45,011 bases of DNA. Origin: a virus. The position numbers and the translations under genes were made by a program. This document shows, one piece after another, positions 36,444 through 43,159 of this stretch (positions within the stretch are counted from its first letter, which is position 1; every line of letters starts with the position of its first letter). The DNA lies in the IMG/VR virus record IMGVR_UViG_3300025921_000034, positions 1-45,011 of that record. One strand, given 5' to 3'. The notes under the pieces were generated by a model. That model made no database searches. It saw only the letters and a list, made by a program, of their open reading frames with translations, and was not told where the DNA came from.

Positions 36444-36968
36444 GTGGCGAGCTCGAGCGCACTCGGCCTCGGCGACATCGCCCTCGTCTGGGACAACCAG
36501 CAGGGCAACGCGGACGTGTACATCCTCGACGGCGATGTCGCGAGCGAGCGCGGGCTCGCGACCGCGGTCCTGCTGTCGCTGTTCACAGACCGGCGCGCGA
36601 ATAACGACGACGTCCCGCCGAGCGGCGACGCGACGGACCGGCGCGGCTGGTGGGGTGACCAGTTCCTCGAGGACGGCGGCGACCTCTACGGCTCGCGGCT
36701 GTGGCTGCTCGACCGCTCCACGCTGAGCAACGAGACCGTGCTGCGCGCGACCGAGTACGCGAAGGAAGCGCTGCAATGGATGGTCGACGATAAGGTCGTC
36801 TCCACGATCGGCGTCGTCGCGACGCGGCCGTCGAAGGCCGACGCAGCAACGCTCGGCTTTGCCATCGGCAACGGGCTCGTGATCCAGGTCGAGCTGCAGC
36901 GTCCAGGCAAGGACGCGGTCTCGTTCCGGTTCGCGCACGTCTGGGACCACGTGCAGGAGGACATCTAG
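36444..36968 (+). CDS. Baseplate protein gp46-like, 174 aa
   Basis: The GTG at 36444 starts one base after the gp48 stop. GDIALVWDNQQGNADVYILD, GLATAVLLSLFTDRRAN and DRRGWWGDQFLEDGGDLYGS carry the family's GWWGD-x-F signature. LWLLDRSTLSNETVLRATEY, then AKEALQWMVDDKVVSTIGV follows. It is a GPW/gp25-like wedge part. In Mu, gp46 lies before gp47; here it follows gp48. Confidence 0.88.
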   Translation: MASSSALGLGDIALVWDNQQGNADVYILDGDVASERGLATAVLLSLFTDRRANNDDVPPSGDATDRRGWWGDQFLEDGGDLYGSRLWLLDRSTLSNETVLRATEYAKEALQWMVDDKVVSTIGVVATRPSKADAATLGFAIGNGLVIQVELQRPGKDAVSFRFAHVWDHVQEDI

Positions 36969-37871
36969 ATGGGCGCTCTAACTGTTGCCTCCGTCGACAA
37001 TACGACGGACACGATCCAGGTCATCGCGCACGGCCTCAACACCGGCGACGGGCCTGGCGCGTTCTTCGTCGGCGTCGGCGGCGTCATCCCGACTGGACTC
37101 ACCGCGGCAGCGGACACGTGGGTGATCCGCGTCGATGCCGACCACTTCAAGGTTGCGTCGTCGAGCGCGAATGCTCTCTCGAACACTCCGATTAACATCA
37201 CGGCCAATGGTACGCTGCCGCTGACCTACGGCATCGGCCTGCCGTATCGCCGCGCGCGCACGTACGCGGCGCTGCAGCAGGTGAAGAGCGCGGACCTCGA
37301 CGCGCTCCAGGACGACGATTCGGCGCTGTACGCCTTCCTTACGGGGCAGCCTCAGACGGTCTACAGCGGGCTGGTGCTCGCGAGCGGACAGCACGCTCAG
37401 GTCCAAGGCGCTGGCATGTACAAGCGCGGGACGCGCGTGCGGCACATGCAGGGCAACGCCGGCATTCTGATCACCGCCCCGACCGCTGGCACGCAGTACT
37501 ACAGCTCGATCGGCGCGTTCGCGTTCAAATCGAGCTTCCCAGACACCGCTCGATGGGCGCTGGTCCTCGAGGAAGGGGAGCAGCTGCAGAGCGTGCGCGC
37601 CTACGTGTCGAACGGCGCGACAGACGTGCTCACGATGAAGCTCTTCAAGAGCACACAGGTCGTCGGCTCTGCTGTCGCCGGCGAGACGCAGATCGGCACC
37701 ACGCAGACGAGCTCGAACCACACGAACGTTTTGGAGCAGCTCGCAATCACGGGCCTGACTGAGAACATCGGGAGCGGCGTCACGTGGTACTCGGTGGAGC
37801 TCGCTTGCACGGCGTTCGCGAACGCCCCGAAGTGCTACGGCATCGACTACACCACGATCGTCGGCCCCTAG
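36969..37871 (+). CDS. Fibre-like protein with shared beta module, 300 aa
   Basis: The ATG at 36969 directly follows the gp46 stop. Residues 1-90 form a beta module with IAHGLNTGD, VIRVDADHFKVASSSANALS and NGTLPLTYG that resembles the insert of the tail terminator at 24426. The middle is ordinary fibre sequence (QPQTVYSGLVLASGQHAQVQ), and the end (ALVLEEGEQLQSVRAYVSNG) is a jelly-roll-like carbohydrate-binding pattern. It probably recognises the host surface. It ends in a CTAG shared with the convergent lipoprotein gene. Confidence 0.6.
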   Translation: MGALTVASVDNTTDTIQVIAHGLNTGDGPGAFFVGVGGVIPTGLTAAADTWVIRVDADHFKVASSSANALSNTPINITANGTLPLTYGIGLPYRRARTYAALQQVKSADLDALQDDDSALYAFLTGQPQTVYSGLVLASGQHAQVQGAGMYKRGTRVRHMQGNAGILITAPTAGTQYYSSIGAFAFKSSFPDTARWALVLEEGEQLQSVRAYVSNGATDVLTMKLFKSTQVVGSAVAGETQIGTTQTSSNHTNVLEQLAITGLTENIGSGVTWYSVELACTAFANAPKCYGIDYTTIVGP

Positions 37872-38170
37872 TTGCAGGGCCAGGTCTGCGCTGCGTCGGT
37901 CGCGACGCAGCAGCAGTAGTCGCCGCGCCCGGTCACATCGGCGCAGCGAAGACCGGCGTCCGGCATCTCACCTGCCGGGTTTCTGCCGTCGCTGCATGTG
38001 TACGACAGCGTCGGTCCGGAGCCGAGGTCCGGGCACGAGCGAGCCGCGTCGACCGCGCAAGTCGGCGCCGGCGCGTCCGGCACCGCATCGACTGCCGCGT
38101 CCGGCATCTCGCGCGCGTCGTCGCTGCCACCGCACCCCATCAACGCCACCGCCACTAGCAGATTTCGCAT
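37868..38170 (-). CDS. Predicted lipoprotein, myxobacterial type, 100 aa
   Basis: The ATG at 38170 gives MRNLLVAVALMGCGGSDDAR, a short signal with a LMG|C lipobox. It continues with EMPDAAVDAVPDAPAPTCAV, the Asp-Ala-Pro linker seen in many myxobacterial lipoproteins. A Cys-rich domain (RSCPDLGSGPTLSYTCSDGR, then YCCCVATDA) follows, so disulphides are likely. The gene is opposite to the late genes and shares its stop bases with the fibre gene (CTAG). It is probably a moron expressed in the lysogen, perhaps for surface exclusion. The function is inferred from position only. Confidence 0.7.
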   Translation of the reverse strand: MRNLLVAVALMGCGGSDDAREMPDAAVDAVPDAPAPTCAVDAARSCPDLGSGPTLSYTCSDGRNPAGEMPDAGLRCADVTGRGDYCCCVATDAAQTWPCN

Positions 38171-38231
38171 TTCACCATCCTGCGCCTTCCGTCTGACGAT
38201 TCAAGGTGTCGCCGGGGTAGGAATGCGCGCG

Positions 38232-38253
38232 AGGCGGATCGCCGCGATTCCGC
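38232..38253. repeat. Inverted repeat upstream of the lysis cassette
   Basis: GGCGGATCG pairs with CGATTCCGCC through a three-base loop and one bulged T. It lies between the divergent lipoprotein gene and late element 5, so it may insulate the two transcripts or bind a regulator. No T tract accompanies it. Confidence 0.35.
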
Positions 38254-38282
38254 CGGTGTGCCGGTGACGCAAATTGCTGCAC

Positions 38283-38308
38283 TTGACGGTCCGGAGGGGC
38301 CGTGATCC
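38283..38308 (+). promoter_or_regulatory. Late element 5, TTGAC-N14-GTGATCC
   Basis: TTGAC at 38283-38287 and GTGATCC at 38302-38308 are 14 bases apart and lie 12 bases before the ATG of the first lysis-cassette gene (38321). This copy follows the only divergent gene pair of the late region, so it must drive the cassette if it is a promoter. Confidence 0.65.
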
Positions 38309-38320
38309 AGCCAGGTGTGG

Positions 38321-38818
38321 ATGGCCGACGAGTCCACGAAGCCCGCAAGGCGTGCGCCCGTGTTCGGGCCTCGCAACGAGGATCGCCGGGCGAAGTCCGA
38401 GCCGCGCGCTGGCGCCGTCGAGTACGTCTGCGACGACGTCACCGGCAAGTACGAAGGCGAGGAGCTCGCGATCGCGCGATCGCGGCGCCCGACCGACACG
38501 CGAATCGCGCGCCTCGAGGACAAGCACGATGCGCTGGTCGCTGTCGTCGGCGAGATGGGGCAGGCGCTTGGGCGCGTCGAGGGCAAGCTGGACGTCCTGC
38601 CGCAGCTCGTCGATGCGGTGAAGGACGCCAGCGATCGCGCGCAACAACGCGAACACGTCACGTTCACCGCGCAGGTCGAGGTCGACAAGGCCGCGAAGCT
38701 TGACGTCATCGACGCGCGCCGCCAGCGCCGCCAGCTCGTGCTCAAGGTCGTAGGCCTGCTCGGCGCCGGCGGTGTCGTCGCAGAGGTCGCCCACTGGCTG
38801 ATCGGAAAGGCGAGCTGA
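38321..38818 (+). CDS. Coiled-coil membrane protein, 165 aa
   Basis: The ATG at 38321 gives MADESTKPARRAPVFGPRNE; a GTG at 38315 is possible. A basic N-terminal part is followed by a heptad-like region (ARLEDKHDALVAVVGEMGQA, LGRVEGKLDVLPQLVDAVKD). A C-terminal hydrophobic helix QLVLKVVGLLGAGGVVAEVA follows, so it is likely anchored by its tail in the inner membrane. It is first in the lysis cassette and could be a holin partner or spanin-like component. No family is recognised. Confidence 0.6.
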   Translation: MADESTKPARRAPVFGPRNEDRRAKSEPRAGAVEYVCDDVTGKYEGEELAIARSRRPTDTRIARLEDKHDALVAVVGEMGQALGRVEGKLDVLPQLVDAVKDASDRAQQREHVTFTAQVEVDKAAKLDVIDARRQRRQLVLKVVGLLGAGGVVAEVAHWLIGKAS

Positions 38819-39249
38819 TGTCTGGCCCGCGTGACCTCCATCTATCGCAACCGCTGCGCGCGGTCGATCAGATGCACCGTGAGCCCGACCCAAACCTCGA
38901 GGCCGAGGCGGAAGCCCGCACCGCTGCGAAGATCGAGGCCGATCGTGAGCAAGCCCGGATGCGCGACCAGCTGCTCGCCTTCGAGGTCAAGCTCGTCGGC
39001 GACCGCGTCCAGCGTCAGACCAACGAGATCCGCACGCTCATCGATATCGAGCGCCGCCGCGAGGCCATCGAGGCCGAGCAGCTCGTCGAGCTCCGCTCGA
39101 TGAAGGCCGCGATGCTCGACCTCGCGAAGCCCGATGCCACGCAGGAGGCGCTCCTCGCCGGCGTGCGCGATCTCCGCGACCTCTTCGTTTCCGCCGTCGA
39201 CGCGCTGCAGGCGCTCGTGTCGATGAAATCCAACGGTCACGCCCACTGA
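38818..39249 (+). CDS. Coiled-coil protein, 143 aa
   Basis: The ATG at 38818 shares one base with the preceding stop. It is soluble and heptad-rich throughout: NLEAEAEARTAAKIEADREQ, LLAFEVKLVGDRVQRQTNEI and IDIERRREAIEAEQLVELRS. The ending VSMKSNGHAH is short. There is no signal or membrane segment. It may pair with the upstream coiled-coil membrane protein. Function unknown. Confidence 0.6.
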   Translation: MSGPRDLHLSQPLRAVDQMHREPDPNLEAEAEARTAAKIEADREQARMRDQLLAFEVKLVGDRVQRQTNEIRTLIDIERRREAIEAEQLVELRSMKAAMLDLAKPDATQEALLAGVRDLRDLFVSAVDALQALVSMKSNGHAH

Positions 39250-39259
39250 AAGGGGCCCA

Positions 39260-40075
39260 ATGCTCGCAGCAATCCTCTCGAGTCCTGTCCTGTTCGTCGT
39301 TCTGGCATTCCTGCTAACCGCCGGCAGCTGGCTCTACACCGCCACCCGCGGGCTCAAATTCGGCGGCATCGCCTCGCTCGCGCGCGCGATCGCGGACCAG
39401 GCGGTCGAGCACGCGCTGATGGGCGCGACCGGCATCCTCGACGGAATCACGCCGCAAAATGCCGCGGACAAGCTCGACGGCTGGGTCTGGGCCGAGCTCG
39501 GGAAGCACGGCATCGCGAAGAACGCCGCGCTCGACATGCTGATCAAACCTGCGATCGCCGATGCGGCCGCGCGCGTGCTCGCCGGGCTGCGCGAGCGGTT
39601 CGCCGCGGAGGAGCAGTCGGTCGTCGGGCCGCCGCTCGTCAAGGCGCCGCAGGCAGGCCGCGCCAGCGTCGGAATGCTGCTCGTGCTCGTGTCGCTCGCG
39701 GGCCTCGCTGTCGGGTGTGCATGGCTCAAGGGCGAGAGCAAGCAGGTCGTCTCGGACGTCGTCGACTGCACGAAGGCGAACGCCGCGAACGCCATCAAGG
39801 AGTTCGGTCCGGTGCTCGATTCGCTGATCATCTACGCGACCGGCGGCAACGGCACGGTGAACGGCGACGCGATCACGTCCGCCGCGAAGAACTTCGGCAA
39901 GGAGGTCGGTGGCTGCGTGCTCGCCGATGCGGTAGCGCGCGCGCTCAAGCCGGCGGCAACCGGCTCGGCTGCCCCGAAGAGCTCGCCGCTGGTGTCCGAC
40001 CCGGACTCGCTGCGGCGCGCGCTCGCGGAGGCCCAGCCTGGCGTCCGCTTCCACACCGCGAGCGGCGATCTGTGA
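39260..40075 (+). CDS. Membrane protein with internal lipobox-like segment, 271 aa
   Basis: The ATG at 39260 follows AAAGGGG. An N-terminal helix, SSPVLFVVLAFLLTAGSWLY, is followed by a helical soluble part. At about residues 138-155 there is a second hydrophobic run, MLLVLVSLAGLAVGCAWLKG, that reads like a lipoprotein signal (LAVG|C). The remainder (SKQVVSDVVDCTKANAANAI) is soluble. Either one protein spans the membrane twice, or an internal start at 39674 also yields a lipoprotein. The first reading is simpler, as no good ribosome-binding site precedes 39674. Confidence 0.55.
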   Translation: MLAAILSSPVLFVVLAFLLTAGSWLYTATRGLKFGGIASLARAIADQAVEHALMGATGILDGITPQNAADKLDGWVWAELGKHGIAKNAALDMLIKPAIADAAARVLAGLRERFAAEEQSVVGPPLVKAPQAGRASVGMLLVLVSLAGLAVGCAWLKGESKQVVSDVVDCTKANAANAIKEFGPVLDSLIIYATGGNGTVNGDAITSAAKNFGKEVGGCVLADAVARALKPAATGSAAPKSSPLVSDPDSLRRALAEAQPGVRFHTASGDL

Positions 40076-40362
40076 ACGAGCGAGAGCGACAGAGCAGCCG
40101 CCACCTCTACGAGGAACACCTCGCAGAGATGAGCGAAGGCGCGCCTCTGCGACTCGCGAGCATGCGCGTGCTCGGCGATATCGCAACGGTCGACGAGGTG
40201 CTCGCCGTGGCCAAGTGGGAGCTGAGCGAGGCGCTGTTTTCGCTGCCGCCGTCGGCGCCCGACACGCGGCCAGCTGACTCCGAACACGCATCGTGTTGCG
40301 TCATGCGCGCGAAGGCGATGTTGCGCCAACTCGAGAGGCTGCTCACGAAGGTGAGGCCATGA
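40072..40362 (+). CDS. Hypothetical protein, 96 aa
   Basis: The GTG at 40072 overlaps the upstream stop (GTGA). It is charged and helical: ERERQSSRHLYEEHLAEMSE, then DIATVDEVLAVAKWELSEAL. A paired SCCV and a basic end AKAMLRQLERLLTKVRP follow. No membrane segment or known domain is recognised. It lies inside the lysis/accessory cassette and overlaps the next small gene by four bases. Confidence 0.6.
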   Translation: MNERERQSSRHLYEEHLAEMSEGAPLRLASMRVLGDIATVDEVLAVAKWELSEALFSLPPSAPDTRPADSEHASCCVMRAKAMLRQLERLLTKVRP

Positions 40363-40454
40363 GGTCGCTCGTCGAGCTCTGCACGGTCGTCATCGTGGCG
40401 GCCGGCGCGACCGGCCTCTTCATCGCGATCCTGGGATGGCTGTTCTTCGCCTGA
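40359..40454 (+). CDS. Single-span membrane micropeptide, 31 aa
   Basis: The ATG at 40359 overlaps the upstream stop (ATGA). The peptide MRSLVELCTVVIVAAGATGL, then FIAILGWLFFA is almost wholly hydrophobic, with one Arg and one Glu near the start. It could be a pinholin-like or regulatory peptide near the endolysin, but its single span and position are the only evidence. Confidence 0.55.
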   Translation: MRSLVELCTVVIVAAGATGLFIAILGWLFFA

Positions 40455-40464
40455 AAGGTCGACC

Positions 40465-40599
40465 ATGAGCAAAGTCTGCCCGCTCTGCAAGAAGGCTCGC
40501 CCGGCGGTCAAAGACGCGGCGGGACGCGTCGTCATCCTGCCGCACGCCGTCGACGGCAAGGAGCGGAAGTTCGGCGAGACCTGCGGGGCGAAGCGATGA
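40465..40599 (+). CDS. Small zinc-ribbon-like protein, 44 aa
   Basis: The ATG at 40465 follows AAAGG. The product MSKVCPLCKKARPAVKDAAG has a CxxC at the start and GETCGAKR at the end, with LPHAV in the middle, so a Cys3His site is possible. It overlaps the next gene by four bases. No family is recognised. Confidence 0.55.
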   Translation: MSKVCPLCKKARPAVKDAAGRVVILPHAVDGKERKFGETCGAKR

Positions 40600-40958
40600 G
40601 CGGGCGCAAGCACCGGCTCGTCGACTGCGATCCGTCGTGGGCAACCGCGAACGATTGCACCTGCTACGTGATCTTCGATTGCCCCGAAGGCCACGCCGAC
40701 TGCAAGCACGCGATCCCATTCCGTCAGTCGCTCGAGGGCAAGGTGGCCGAGCAGGCCGGCGCGATGTGGGACCGCGGCGGCGACACGTTCGAGACGCTCA
40801 CCCTGTCGCCTTCGATCCGCCGCATCCAGCGGTATCCGAATCGCGAGGCGGCGATCGCTGCCGGCTGCATCGCCGAACACCTCGACGACTCGTACTACTG
40901 CGCGCTGCACATCTTCATCAAGAACGGCGCGATCGAGTTCTGCGGAGATTCGAAGTGA
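40596..40958 (+). CDS. DUF6527-like small Cys-rich protein, 120 aa
   Basis: The ATG at 40596 overlaps the upstream stop. CYVIFDCPEGHADCKHAIPF carries Cys and His ligands. Further on are TFETLTLSPSIRRIQRYP and an ending CALHIFIKNGAIEFCGDSK. The TLSPS and HIFI-x-NG elements are shared by a widespread family of short phage proteins (DUF6527, some mislabelled ammonia monooxygenase). Metal binding is likely; function unknown. It overlaps the endolysin gene by four bases. Confidence 0.6.
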   Translation: MSGRKHRLVDCDPSWATANDCTCYVIFDCPEGHADCKHAIPFRQSLEGKVAEQAGAMWDRGGDTFETLTLSPSIRRIQRYPNREAAIAAGCIAEHLDDSYYCALHIFIKNGAIEFCGDSK

Positions 40959-41737
40959 GCGGCCTGCTGCTCGACGGCGAGCTCGTGCTCGTCCCCGGCG
41001 TCACGATCATCAACCCGACCGACGCCGACTGGGTCCACCTGTCGCCCGGCGACTGTCGGCCGCGGCGCAACCGTCCGCAGCAGATCATCCTGCACAAGAC
41101 GATCGCGGACGACCCGGAGAAAGTCCTTGCGGGCGCAGGCAACGCCGGCGGCGCCGAGCGCACCGCGCGCTACTGGGCCGGCGACCCGAACCACAGCGGC
41201 GCGCAGGGCGTCACTGGGCACGACGGCGTGTTCGCGTGCCTCTGCGACATGGTGCAGATGGAGGCCTATCACGCCACCGTCTCGAACCTGTACTCGATCG
41301 GCATCGAGACGTGCGAGCTGCCCGGTGGCGGCGTCTACCAGGCCGCGCTCGACACGACGGTCGCGATCACGCTCGCGCTGGTCGAGCACCTCGGCATCCA
41401 GCTCCAGGTGCAGAGCACGTACAACGGCCACCCGCTCAAGCGGATGGCGACCGACGGCGGCCGCGACATGGTCGGCGTGTTCGGGCACCGCAACAACACG
41501 GAGAGCCGCGGGCGCTGGGACCCCGGCGACCTGCTGTTCGACATGCTGCGCGCGCACGGCGCCGAGGCATTCGACTTCGACAAGGGCCAGGACCGGGTGG
41601 TCTGGGCGCAGCGCCAGGAGATGCTCAACAGCAAGGGCTACAAGCTCGCGGTCGACGGTATCCCGGGACCGGCCACGGTCGCCGCGCTGAAGAGCGAAGG
41701 CTACCGCGGCGGCGTCTGGGCGCTCGGCAAGTCCTAG
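40955..41737 (+). CDS. Endolysin: N-acetylmuramoyl-L-alanine amidase, 260 aa
   Basis: The GTG at 40955 overlaps the upstream stop; the longer frame upstream is a shadow. An amidase_2 domain covers about residues 40-190: PQQIILHKTIAD gives the first His, EAYHATVSNLYSIGIETCEL the middle, and GVFGHRNNTESRGRWDPGDL the last His and Asp. A C-terminal peptidoglycan-binding domain follows (RQEMLNSKGYKLAVDGIPGP, ATVAALKSEGY). No signal peptide is present, so a holin is needed. It ends in a CTAG shared with a convergent gene. Confidence 0.85.
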   Translation: MSGLLLDGELVLVPGVTIINPTDADWVHLSPGDCRPRRNRPQQIILHKTIADDPEKVLAGAGNAGGAERTARYWAGDPNHSGAQGVTGHDGVFACLCDMVQMEAYHATVSNLYSIGIETCELPGGGVYQAALDTTVAITLALVEHLGIQLQVQSTYNGHPLKRMATDGGRDMVGVFGHRNNTESRGRWDPGDLLFDMLRAHGAEAFDFDKGQDRVVWAQRQEMLNSKGYKLAVDGIPGPATVAALKSEGYRGGVWALGKS

Positions 41738-41976
41738 CGACCGAGCAGCGCGGCGCGCCGGCGCTCAAGCTGCGAGAGCGCGGAGGCGATGTGGCCCTGC
41801 GCGCTCGGCGTCGGTCGTCCGGTCGTGGTCGTCTCGAGCGGCTCGGTCGGTCGCGAAGCCGACTTGAGCGCCGCGATCCGCGCGTCCAGGTCGCGGACCT
41901 CTTCATCGGTGGTCATCGCCGCCACCGTACCAGCCAGGCCCTCGGCGTGCTTCTCATCCTGCGCGGTCCACGACAT
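41734..41976 (-). CDS. Hypothetical protein, 80 aa, convergent with the endolysin
   Basis: The ATG at 41976 gives MSWTAQDEKHAEGLAGTVAA. Two charged helices (EEVRDLDARIAALKSASRPT; IASALSQLERRRAALLGR) flank a Thr/Pro-rich hinge, so it may be a short coiled coil. Its stop codon shares CTAG with the endolysin stop, the same arrangement as at 37868. No family is recognised. Confidence 0.55.
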   Translation of the reverse strand: MSWTAQDEKHAEGLAGTVAAMTTDEEVRDLDARIAALKSASRPTEPLETTTTGRPTPSAQGHIASALSQLERRRAALLGR

Positions 41977-42026
41977 CAGGCCACGGTCGCACGCAACCCT
42001 GACAGCGACCGGCCGACAACACGGGC

Positions 42027-42182
42027 ATGCGACGAGCTCGGCGCCAGACCTTGGACACCGCGACGTTCACGATCACGCTCACCGGCGGAGACCTCACGCG
42101 GTGGAAGTCGGCCGCCGATCGACGCGGCATTTCGCTCGAGCTGCTCGTGCTTCGCGCGGTGGAGCGCGAGCTCGCGGGATAG
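42027..42182 (+). CDS. Ribbon-helix-helix regulator, 51 aa
   Basis: The ATG at 42027 gives MRRARRQTLDTATFTITLTG. The pattern is that of Arc/MetJ-type proteins: a basic arm, a beta strand (TATFTITLTG), helix A (DLTRWKSAADRRG), and helix B (SLELLVLRAVERELAG). Such dimers insert the strand into the DNA major groove. It is placed just before the candidate att region and opposite to the integrase operon, so it could control late or integration genes. It is too short for many gene finders. Confidence 0.65.
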   Translation: MRRARRQTLDTATFTITLTGGDLTRWKSAADRRGISLELLVLRAVERELAG

Positions 42183-42439
42183 GCGAGTTTTGGCAGATAG
42201 GTGGCAGTCATTCGCACCCGCACCCTCCAAACGTTGGACATCGCACGCCATGCGTTACCAGTGCCTCGGCGCCGTATTCAGAGCGGCCGTCCGACGGCAT
42301 ATCCAACGCCTGCGCGGACATGCGACGCCGTTTGCGCGGTGATTCGGTGAGTGGTGGTTCAATTCAACCACCTATCGTCGATAGGCGTTCCAACCACGCG
42401 GAAGAGATCGGGATTCGGCGACCGTCCGCAGCGTCCGGA
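42183..42439. other. Intergenic region, candidate attP
   Basis: This 257-base gap separates the rightward RHH gene from the leftward integrase operon, and I see no coding frame with normal composition in it. It holds TCCAA-ACG-TTGGA (42226-42238) and two adjoining palindromes at 42353-42385. A TTCAATTC loop resembles a tRNA T-loop. CCAAC-type words recur near 42227, 42303 and 42391, which could be arm sites. No second copy of a core can be checked without the host. Confidence 0.4.
42353..42385. repeat. Two adjoining palindromes in the candidate att region
   Basis: GGTGGTT-CAATTC-AACCACC (42353-42372) is a seven-pair stem. It overlaps by two bases CCTATCG-T-CGATAGG (42371-42385), a near-perfect 15-bp palindrome. 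They could be a crossover core, a bidirectional terminator or a regulator site. Confidence 0.6.
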
Positions 42440-43159
42440 TTAGCGGCTTGGTCGCCCGTTGGCGGCCGGTTCGGCGAGCTCCGGATGGACGGGCTCGAGG
42501 CGCTCGAAGATGGCTTGGCGGAGCTCGTCGATCATCGCCCCGAGCGAATGCTCGGTTAGCTTCCGACCCAGGTGCCGCGCGAACAGTGGCTCGAGGATCG
42601 CGAGGACTCCGGGCCTGTAGCATTCCGGGACGACGCACTCGAACCACGTCGCCGCTTCGATGCTACCTGGGCGGGCGTGGTTGATCCTGATCAGCTTGGT
42701 CATGATCCAGCGATCGAACGCGAACGTACGGAACCTCTCGAGGCTCTCGCTCGGCTTGATGTTCGCGCGGACGAACGGCTCGACGTCTGGCTTGCCGGCC
42801 GCGTACCACGCTTCCATCACGCGCCTCTGATCGGCGCTGCCGACAGGCTCGCAGGCGCCAAGCTCGGCGAGCGGACGCCACGCGGATAGGAAGAGGTTCG
42901 AGGACGCGACGAGGCCGTCCATCGCCGCGTTGAGCGCTGACGGCTCCGCCGCCTCCTCGCCCTCCTCGCTGACTTCAGGGCTGCCCTCCTGGCCGGCAAC
43001 GTACGCGTTGTGGAGCTCGACTGCGATGCGCTCGCGCAGGGCGTCGAGTTCCTCGTTGTGGACGGTCAGACGACCTCCGAACGCGTCGTCGTACAGGCTC
43101 GCCAGCGTGCTCTCGATGGCCTCATCGGCGACGTTCGCCCAGTCGGTGCGGTTGCTCAT
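42440..43159 (-). CDS. Hypothetical protein downstream of integrase, 239 aa
   Basis: The ATG at 43159 overlaps the integrase stop (ATGA). The sequence is acidic and helical at first (MSNRTDWANVADEAIESTLA, EELDALRERIAVELHNAYVA). Later it has RFRTFAFDRWIMTKLIRINH, ATWFECVVPECYRPGVLAIL and SLGAMIDELRQAIFERLEPV. There is no HTH or nuclease motif that I recognise. As the last gene of the long leftward operon it could modulate integration or be an accessory gene. Confidence 0.65.
   Translation of the reverse strand: MSNRTDWANVADEAIESTLASLYDDAFGGRLTVHNEELDALRERIAVELHNAYVAGQEGSPEVSEEGEEAAEPSALNAAMDGLVASSNLFLSAWRPLAELGACEPVGSADQRRVMEAWYAAGKPDVEPFVRANIKPSESLERFRTFAFDRWIMTKLIRINHARPGSIEAATWFECVVPECYRPGVLAILEPLFARHLGRKLTEHSLGAMIDELRQAIFERLEPVHPELAEPAANGRPSR

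Noticed and set aside
25235-36968. Mu-like transposable phage
   Set aside because: The tail is Mu-like, but no DDE transposase, MuB-like ATPase or Mu end repeats were seen. A complete tyrosine integrase is present instead.
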